Assembly: GCA_016808115.1 (NCBI GenBank)
Contig: JAEQBH010003875.1
Span: 248,001-312,000 of the forward strand
Length of the DNA stretch: 64,000 bases
Source: Tetrastigma voinierianum
Lineage: Eukaryota; Streptophyta; Magnoliopsida; Vitales; Vitaceae
Direction of reading: 5' to 3'
The notes below the pieces were generated by a model. The model searched no databases. It had not been told where the DNA came from and saw only the letters and a program-made list of their open reading frames with translations. The position numbers and the translations under genes are program-made. Below, piece after piece: positions 56,570 to 64,000 of this stretch (its first letter is position 1; each line of letters starts with the position of its first letter).

Positions 56570-58955
56570 GATATTGTAATCATCTTAAAATTATTCAACA
56601 ATTTTACAATGATGTTCTGAGTAATAATAATTTAAATTATTTTTCCACGTTTAAATGGCTAAAATGAAAATGATAAAACTAAAAATTTACAAAGAGCTAA
56701 ATAAATTTGGTAAAATGTCGTAAATGAGGACCATACAAATGAGGAGCGTAAATGTTAAATGAGAATGAAACGGTTTTAATATGAAATAAGAGTTAATGAG
56801 AAAAAAAGATAAGGCTCACAATGAGCTAATAAACAAGGCCTTATCGATTTATATGAAGACCTGGGGCTTGGTCTTAAAAATGGGGCATTTCATTTTTAGA
56901 GAGAGAGAGAGGAGAGCCAGTACTGCTTGAGAACATGAGAACAGACTTTCCATGTAATCAAGGGATGTTGATCAAGAAGAAGGAGGAAAGAAGAAAGGAA
57001 AAGAGAACCCACATGGAAGGTAAGAGTACCAACCCTAACCCCTTACTTGTGGCTGGTTTAATAAAACCTCAAATTTGATATAAAAGCAGCTTTGAAAGGT
57101 TGTGTTGGGGTTGTATCGGGTGTAAGATCTTTCTGGTGAAAGTGGCTGTAATGGTCACTTCGCCTCACCGACACCCTTACTGGGGAGGAGCGCACGCCTG
57201 CTGCAGGCTCCGCCTAGGCGAAACCCGGCATCAATCTTTCTGATTATACATCCGCCTTAGGTTAATCTCTCCCGCCTAGGTACTGGCGGGCTTCGCCTAG
57301 CATGCCCCACAGTTAATATTTTGGTTCCTCCTTCCGCTAAACGAACCATCATCCAATGGACTAATGAGATCCCAACAACACTGAAAAAGTGTTCTACAAG
57401 CACATGCCATATGGAAAACACTCACAAGAGAAACACTGCAGTACAAATCTTTTCATCAATATCTATTAGGTTGTCATAAACATCGTTCTTATCCTCTGCC
57501 ACATAATGAAAAGGATGTCTACATATGAAATAAAAAACCCAAAATAAATGTGTCGGAGCGAGTCGAGTAAAAGTAAACCTAAATAGAACCCTAGAATAAT
57601 CTAATTAATAATATGATTGTTAATTGCGCTTGAAACAAAAACATAAGGATAGTACCAATTGATCATATCTCTAAGATTGGAATCAAAGTGCAACAAGCTT
57701 TTTGGTTTGTTCTTCTCGAATTTCTTTGTTTCCATTTTGGAGTTTGTTCCATTCAATCTCTTTCTTATTTCAAGCCTTATGCATCATTGCTCCTATTATT
57801 AAAATGATTTCACAACCGCATATCGGTTGTGTTTTAATTGATTCGAGGCAATAATGGAATGATTTGCATGCGAAAATCGCATGAGTATTGAAACAATTAT
57901 TTGTATAAAGACATATATTACATTGCATTTTATAATATTTGGACGGCTCTAAGAATGTTAACTACAAAATCTTAGCCAAGAATAGACATTTATACCATAA
58001 GGGTCAATGAGTAGTACAACATGAACGAATAATGTGTCACTGACCAGAACTCCAACGGGACAAACATCTTAAGAGCATCTCACCACTGATTTGTAATAAC
58101 CACAAGAGTCTGGGCCAAATCGCATCGCGGTTATAAAACTTTTTATACTGGCCTCGCAGCCCCACGGACTGCGCAATGATTCGCTATCCCGTGCACCGAA
58201 AGATACAAATTCGCTTAAGGGGAAAATGATAAGAAAATTGATATGCATGAATTGTGTTAATTTATTTATCAGACATGAAAGTGCATATTTGAAATGATCA
58301 ATAAACGTATATGAATGTATATGAAATGAATATATGTACGTATTGCATTGGACTATTCCAAAAAAGGTTAAAGCATCGTTTAGAAAAAAATTGAATAATT
58401 AATTAAACTCGAAAATGAAGAGAGAACTATAGAACCAATAAGCATGAAAATGCTTATCAATGCTTGTTTTTACCATCTCTCAAGTACCGAAAGAATAGTA
58501 CAAAAGACAAAGGCGCCACATCTAGTCATCGCCAAAGCCACACCTGAGGAAAAGTAAAGTCTGGTCACAAGCATACATGAATTTAGATTCACTATTTTTC
58601 GTATTGGAAACTATAATTCAAAAGTGAACTCTAATTTTGTTTTGTATTTTGGTATTGAAACGACTTATAATGCCGTAATATATAAAGGTGGCAAATGGAC
58701 CAAATGGGCATGTACTACCATATTTAATGGAAAATGTGTATTGAAAACAAAATGATAGGCCCCTTAAGCAAATTAGTGAGTATGTATATATTTTCATTGA
58801 ATATGTGAAGTCTAAATGAGAAATTGCAATTTGATTTGAATGGTATCTAAAAACAAGTAGCATAGAGCTATGGTATTGGAAACGTATTTGTATTTGCATT
58901 GGTAATTAATTATGTCGTAAAAGTAAAAGTATTGGTAGCGCATTGAATGCCACAG
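56570..58955 (+). repeat. Solo LTR (T1-like family) inside copia G RNase H
   Basis: About 2.39 kb in plus orientation between the two halves of copia RNase H. It starts near TGTAATCATCTTAAAATTATT, comparable to TGTAACACCCC of the T1 LTR, and shares AATAATTTAAATT-type and ATGATAAA blocks with its start. It contains a CGCCTAGGCG palindrome cluster (57160-57310), a stem-loop ATAAGCAT-GAAA-ATGCTTAT at 58438-58457, and the block shared with 52430-53130. No internal domain. Borders good to about 15 bases; target duplication not clear. Confidence 0.78.
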
Positions 58956-59160
58956 ATATTTCATGAGTGGACCAAACACATTGAGATAGATTGTCATTTT
59001 GTCCGTAAGAAGATCCAGTTGGGGTTGATCTCTATAGGATACGTAGAGACTGGAGAACAATTATGACATATTTTCACAAAACCTTTGCGTGGGCATTGGG
59101 TTAGTTATCTTTGTAACAAGTTGGGCATGATCAACATCTATGCTCCAACTTAAGGAGGAG
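58956..59160 (+). pseudogene. Copia G RNase H end and polypurine tract
   Basis: Reads QIFHEWTKHIEIDCHFVRKK then IQLGLISIGYVETGEQL, HIFTKPLRGHWVSYLCNKLG and MINIYAPT followed by a stop: the last part of copia RNase H and the polyprotein end. AAGGAGGAG (59152-59160) is the PPT, next to the LTR start. Confidence 0.92.
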
Positions 59161-59313
59161 TGTTATAGTATTGTAGAATTAGAAACTAATTGGAAAAAGG
59201 AAATTTGTATTCATGTAGAGTTAGGAAACTTCATATTCTTTCCTATTTGATTTGGGATTGTCTTTTATATAAATAGGTGGTTTGCGATCAATGAAATATA
59301 CAATTTTCCTTCA
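59161..59313 (+). repeat. 3' LTR of copia G
   Basis: About 153 bases from TGTTATAGTATTG to TTTTCCTTCA, with a TATA box TTATATAAATAGG at 59271-59283. The short length fits Ale/Retrofit-type copia elements. The end is placed where the reading of the copia H RT begins. Confidence 0.75.
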
Positions 59314-59718
59314 TTTAACTCTGATTACACTATTAAAGAAGGCTTTGCCCAATCTTATGGGTTTCGCTCATTATTTGTCAAGTGCACAAGTGCCTTTTTT
59401 CGCTCTTTTTAGCATAATGATGACATCATAATAGGCAAGAATAACTAACAACCATGATTAAACTAAAGTTTCAAACTTAGCCTTCATTTCAAGATTGAAG
59501 GATTTAGGAATCAGTGAACTTTCGGTTTAGAAGTTGTTCGTGACCGTGTAAGATTTTTATCGACTAATGCAAGTATGCATTGAACTCCTCTTGTCATGCT
59601 AGTTTTTGGTTGTAAACCTATATCCACACTTATGGAGCCAAACCTCTAATTGTCACCTAGTGATGAAGACTTACTCTCAAATCCTACATCTTACAAATGT
59701 TTCATTAGCAAGCTAGTT
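59314..59718 (+). pseudogene. Copia element H reverse transcriptase, first part
   Basis: In shifting frames this reads LLKEGFAQSYGFRSLF, DDIIIGK (about 59410-59430, from the YVDDI box), a decayed LKDLG..FLGLEV block (about 59500-59545), and FGCKPISTLMEPN, LSPSDEDLLSNPTSYKCFIS (about 59605-59715; GCKPxxTPMxxNxKL and DPTxYRxLIGKL expected). The element is distinct from G. It is cut at ISKLV by the solo LTR at 59719 and continues at 62255. Confidence 0.82.
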
Positions 59719-62250
59719 GTTGAGTTAAGGGTACCTCTAATTGAGGTTTTGATGATAGCGAACCAAGATTATTGGTTACTAATGGTTAAAATTGAGATGA
59801 GTGGTAGGTTGTAATTGATCAAGTATCAAATGAAGATATTTCAAACTTAGGTTGATAATGATGTGCTTGATCGAGCTCTCAAAAGACAAATTCACTCATT
59901 CAAAGAATGATGAATTCAAGTTCAAAATGACAAGTAACCAAGATTTCCTAGCTCAAGCATGCATCAAATGAAGACCTTGTAAGCTTAGGAATTTAATATA
60001 AGGTGAAGCATGGGTGCACTTTAAGGTATATCATTTCTCTTTGCATCATCTCATAACTTGGTTTTTGTTTCTAAATTGCATTTTTTTTTAAAAAAACTCG
60101 AGTTTGGGGATCAAACCTAAGGCCTTTGGAAGTTTATAATGTATTTAAAAGAATGTCCAAGGCTCGAATCGCTTGGAACGAAAAGAACCCAAAGTGACAA
60201 TTTTTTGGTCTTCAAATTTTTCAGATGAATTACATTCTAAATCGCTTGACTTAAATTTATTAACTCTTTTAAACTTTGCTTTGACAATCAAACCTTAGGT
60301 TTTGAAGTTTAAAAGAATTATCTAAGGTTTTGAATTGATTTAGAGTGAAAATGAGTTGAAGATGACCCAAAATGACAATTTTTGATAAGAAAGCGAATGA
60401 CCAATTTTACTCATTCTACGAGAGCTATTTACTCATCCGATTTATAGGCCTACTGGTTCTGGCCTTAGGCGTTTGATTGATTCATGTCATTCCAGACGAT
60501 GCAATGTTGTGCATTTGGTCATAGAAAGGGGTGCTTAGGCTAGTCAAGTCGAGATGGTTTACTAGGATGAGAAAAAAGGACGTCCGATCAAAATGGAAAA
60601 AAAAAAAGTTATCTGATCAAGCTAACGGTAACCTACAATGCATTAAATGTACCAACAACTAGTCATTTGGTTGACCAATTGGTCAACCAGGCGACTAATT
60701 TCTAAGACTATGCACCCAAGGCTTCCCTCCTATAAATTGATGGTTGGTGATCATTTATGGCAATAAAATACATTGCATTTAAGCTCTCAATTGCCATTTC
60801 TCTAGCTCATTAACTCCAATATTTGTTTCTTAGTGCACTCAATTCCCATTTCCATATCTTAGAGTGAAGCCTTGATTCATCTTTAGCTAAGTTGTATTTT
60901 CTCATTTTTAAACTAGCGAGAGTTGGTGATCAAGAGTGAAAGTTTTAAGTGTGAATAGCTTGAATACATTGCAAAAGTGCTCATTGGAGCCAAAATTCAA
61001 TTGTACACATAAGAAGCTCGGTTTTAGAGCTTAGATACAGTGGAACCCTCAACGGATTGAAGTTTGAGGAGCTCAGTATATCATTTCTCTTTGCATCATT
61101 TCATAACTTGGTTTTTGTTTCTAAATTGCATATTGTTTTGAATACTCGATTTTGGGGGATCAAACCTAAGGCCTTTGAAGTTTAAAGTGTATTTAAAAGA
61201 GTGACCCAAGGTTTGGAATCTTTTTGGAACGAAAAGAACCTAAAGTGACAATTTTTGGGATCTTTCGAAATTCTTTGCATGCATCATGATTCTAACTCGA
61301 TTTGACTTTAAATTTATTAACTTTTTTAAAACTTTTGTTTAATCATCAAACCTTAGTTTTTTGATGTTTAAAGGAGTTATCGATTTGATCTTTCCATGAC
61401 CTATTTTACTCATCCAGTTAAGCTATTTACTCATCCAAGTTAAGTGGTCAATTGGTTCAGCCTAGGCGGTTGACCAATCCATGTCATCTAGACGAGATGC
61501 AATGTCATGTGTTTGGTCATGGAAAGGGGTGTTTTTTTCGCTACCATTCGGTCGTGAGCTACAAGTCAACCAAATGAGAGATGTCAGTCAAAATGTGGAA
61601 AGAAGTCAAATCCGATTAAACTCGCGATGAACTCTGATTTGGTTGATGTTTGCGGCGACATGGTTTGGTTCATGGATTAGTCAGCAAACGACTATTTTTA
61701 TGGGTTCAACCAAATGCACGACTTCTCCTATAAATTGATGGTTGGTAATCATTTATAGCAATGAAATACATTGTATTTAAGCTCTTAATGATGTGTGAGC
61801 TCAATCAACTCATAATAATTTTGTTTCTTAAGGTGCGCTCAGATTGCTCTTGCATATCTTGATCACACCCTTAAGTTTATCTTAAGCTTAGAGTTGTAAT
61901 TTTCTCATATTTGTAAACTAGAGAAGAGTGTTTTGATCAAGAGTGAAAGATTCAAGTGTGGAATAGCTTGAACTCAAATTCAGACTAGCCAATTGTGCGA
62001 AAAGAAAGGAAACTGGTTTTGAGACTTGGATACTAGTAGGAACCCTCAACCGGATTGAAGTTTGAGGAAAAGTGGATGTAGACAGGGGATATGCAGAACC
62101 ACTATAAGGTTGGAGCTTATTTTTCCTCCTCTTTAACGAACTTAACATTATTACTCACAAGAGTTATAATAAGAATTTCCATTGATTTTGCAAAAAAATA
62201 TTTTTAAATGTTGCTTTGCCCTCTTAAGTTAAAGTTTGCCAAAGTCATAT
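59719..62250 (+). repeat. Long solo LTR inside copia H with internal duplication
   Basis: Starts TGTTGAGTTAAGGGTACC and contains GAGGTTTTGATGATAGC, a start typical of SIRE-like copia LTRs. Near its end a GGATTGAAGTTTGAGGAAAA then GTGGATGTAGACAGG..GAACCACTATAA block is also typical of those LTRs. The RT of H is readable on both sides, with no element-internal domain between, so this is an LTR alone. Two tandem units lie within (60018-62075). The right border is within about 20 bases of 62250. Confidence 0.7.
60018..62075 (+). repeat. Tandem duplication of about 1.05 kb in the solo LTR
   Basis: Unit 1 is about 60018-61075 and unit 2 about 61076-62075. Both open with GTATATCATTTCTCTTTGCA, then GGATCAAACCTAAGGCCTTT, GAACGAAAAGAACC, ACTCATCC, AATGTTGTGCATTTGGTCAT (unit 1) and ATGTCATGTGTTTGGTCATG (unit 2), CTATAAATTGATGGTTGG, and close with GAACCCTCAACGGATTGAAG (unit 1) and its variant. 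Each unit thus carries its own TATA-like box (60741 and 61730). Confidence 0.85.
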
Positions 62251-62254
62251 TTTA

Positions 62255-62400
62255 CCTCTCCATTATCTAACAATCAGGTGACCAAACATTACTTAATATT
62301 TGTGAATCGTCTCAAACAATTTCCATGTATAGTCCTCTTCATGTAATTATCAAGTATGTTTAAGGCACTCCAGAATAACGTGTTATCTTCCTAAGTTCAG
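62255..62400 (+). pseudogene. Copia element H reverse transcriptase, second part
   Basis: Reads LHYLTI, PNIT, VNRLKQF and (shifted) MYSPLHVIIKYVxGTPE-like, matching LxYLTxTRPDIxYxVxxLSQF and the following ALRxLRYLKGT region of copia polyproteins. It is the direct continuation of ISKLV at 59718. Confidence 0.72.
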
Positions 62401-64000
62401 ATTATAAGATACAGAAATCAAAGGAAGTCTTTTCACTAGTTCAAAATGGGCCCATGTGTAAATGCATAGACTTAGTCTTCATATGTGTGGTAGCTATCTT
62501 ATTAGATAAGATTTTTCCATAATTTTAGAAATAAGTTAGCAATAAGATGATGTGTTAATAAAGGAGTTAGTTCTAGTGTATGTTCTTTTTGTGGATCACT
62601 ATAATTTATAAAACATAGAAGTTCTTATCCAGCAGGTGTTTCTACGTTTTAATTCCTCCTCTTGAATAACTTTATGGTATCATACAACTTTCGCTTGTCC
62701 GTGATTAAGGAATATGAATCTTTGCCTTCGTGAGTTTCTTGGGGTAAGCGGGGCAAATGGGGCTGAAATTAGAGATAACAACACACTCAGCCTACCTCCT
62801 CATTGATTTAGCCACTTATTTTGTGCCAGAGACTACTTTGTTGCTCTGTGGCGCACTGGGTGAAGGTGCGGTTTTCAGTTAGATGGTGGATGGGTTCAGT
62901 GATTTGCAGGGGTGGCGACGGGTTGTGCGTGGTGGTTCATTGCCTCCCAGCCGAGCCTCAATCGATCCTACCATAAGTCAGAGTGGGGAGATCACAATTC
63001 CCTTGTCCATATCACAGGATTGATTCATTCGATGGAGGATTAGTTGTTGGTTGATCTGCCATGCGGTTGACCCCAGGTGGATGTGGAGATCTCTCGTCAC
63101 ATCTCAGGACTAGAAGGACCCATCTCGGAATCAATTCTCCATCTAATGGTGGTCAGTACCTGTCTTGAAGATTGTCGTCACTTCCCATATTTAATTAGCT
63201 CACCTCGTTTTATATGCGAAATTGGATCTTTTAGTCCGCTCCTGAAAGATCTGATGGTCACTCCATCTGTCAGAAATGTCAGAATATCTGATTTTTGTAC
63301 CGATCTGAACCTCAAAAGTAACTGGTTTGTTTGACCAGGTTGGCGTGAGGAAGAAGAAGAAGAAAGCTCGAGCCAGCCTCCCATGTCTACAGTCAGAGAT
63401 CTTTCAAGAGGATTCGTGAGGAACCATAAGTAAAAGGGTCAACGCATAACTGGTCTGAGCTCTCACATCTTCACAGATTCTCTGACCATGCTCCATAAGT
63501 TGGGATAGTTGATCATGAGCGACTGGCTGGTTGTTCTTTGGCCTCCGAAGACCAATAATCACACAGAAATAGAAAACTACATGAGTAAGCCGATTAGTTG
63601 GGTTCCAAAACATCTTAGTAGTAGAGGCGGTAGATACCTTAATTGTCGGCCGGTGGGCTTTTCTAAGTCCACATTGCACAAGAGCACAGCAGTCACTTGA
63701 CCAGCTCAGTATTCCACCTCTATCGACAATACCTCCTTAATATTCTATTGGTAATCCTTTTAGCCTCCTTAATTGTTAAACCTAAATCTCATTGGATTAT
63801 CGACTAAAGGCCTCTGGAAGTCCCATATGATAGGTAGTCCAAAACACCTTTTACTGGCCTTTGTTCGGCCCATGAATGCTTCTCATTTCATATCAAAATT
63901 CTGAAAATGGATTACTTACTTAAAACACTAAGGCATGAGCCATGGGGTTGTTTCTTGGCCCCGACTATGTATAATAATAAATATTTGTCTGATCAGTGGA
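62401..64000. other. No recognised feature
   Basis: No transposon or gene motif could be named on either strand. Open stretches on the minus strand (63404-63679 and 63178-63384) have ordinary composition and could be a decayed gag, but the evidence is too weak for a call. 62700-63060 is moderately GC-rich. Confidence 0.5.

Larger units (their letters stand above)
53165..59313 (+). mobile_element. Ty1/copia element G
   Basis: Plus-strand copia element with gag remnant, integrase, RT, RNase H (interrupted by a solo LTR), PPT and a short 3' LTR (59161-59313). No 5' LTR copy could be found, so the left border is uncertain. Short LTRs and the IYAPT..GGV end point to an Ale/Retrofit-like element. 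It sits in the RT of the older copia element H: H reading starts directly after 59313. Confidence 0.8.

Noticed and set aside
59719..62250. An endogenous pararetrovirus, because of tandem promoter-like units
   Set aside because: No movement protein, coat protein or viral RT motif; copia RT reads on both sides and the ends look like a copia LTR.

Overview
The window is intergenic DNA of a flowering plant and consists almost wholly of LTR retrotransposons inserted into one another. The evidence is plant-type Ty3/gypsy (Athila-like and Tekay/Del-like chromovirus) and Ty1/copia polyprotein fragments, tRNA-Asp- and tRNA-Met-type primer binding sites, LTRs of 1.2-2.7 kb, and 5-bp target duplications. 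I see no cellular protein gene, rRNA, tRNA or CRISPR array. Every polyprotein is broken by stops and frequent 1-2 base indels, so coding features are given as pseudogenes with approximate limits. Species cannot be named from this. Layout: an old plus-strand Tekay-like element (T1) is the outer host for about 1-52.3 kb; its pieces lie at 5231-6337, 16290-16555, 19236-20330 and 49179-52340 and read in order as protease, RT, RNase H, integrase, chromodomain-side tail and 3' LTR. Inserted into T1 are: a minus-strand Athila-like element (F, left edge to 5230); a 9.9-kb minus-strand element (A, 6338-16284, target duplication GTTGT); a solo LTR (about 16556-19225); and a second, minus-strand Tekay-like element (T2, about 20330-49178). 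T2 itself holds a 9.1-kb plus-strand element (B, 21882-30985, target duplication CACCC) in its 3' LTR, and a 10.7-kb minus-strand Athila-like element (E, 33333-44078) in its RNase H. To the right come an LTR fragment (52400-53140), a copia element (G) split in its RNase H by another solo LTR, and an older copia element (H) that received G and a further solo LTR (59719-about 62250). The last 1.6 kb has no recognisable content. Most notable: A and B are two copies of one family that carries gag, a retropepsin and a large GC-rich third ORF but no RT, RNase H or integrase, so it must rely on enzymes from a relative. The autonomous-type element E carries a related third ORF (a VREFY-type motif of the uncharacterised plant transposon protein domain) downstream of its integrase, which makes its lineage a candidate helper. 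A second theme is that each long LTR family has its own cluster of short palindromes (for example GCGAAATTTCGC, AACGTCGCGACGTT, GGTACCGGTACC, CGCCTAGGCG) inside U3.
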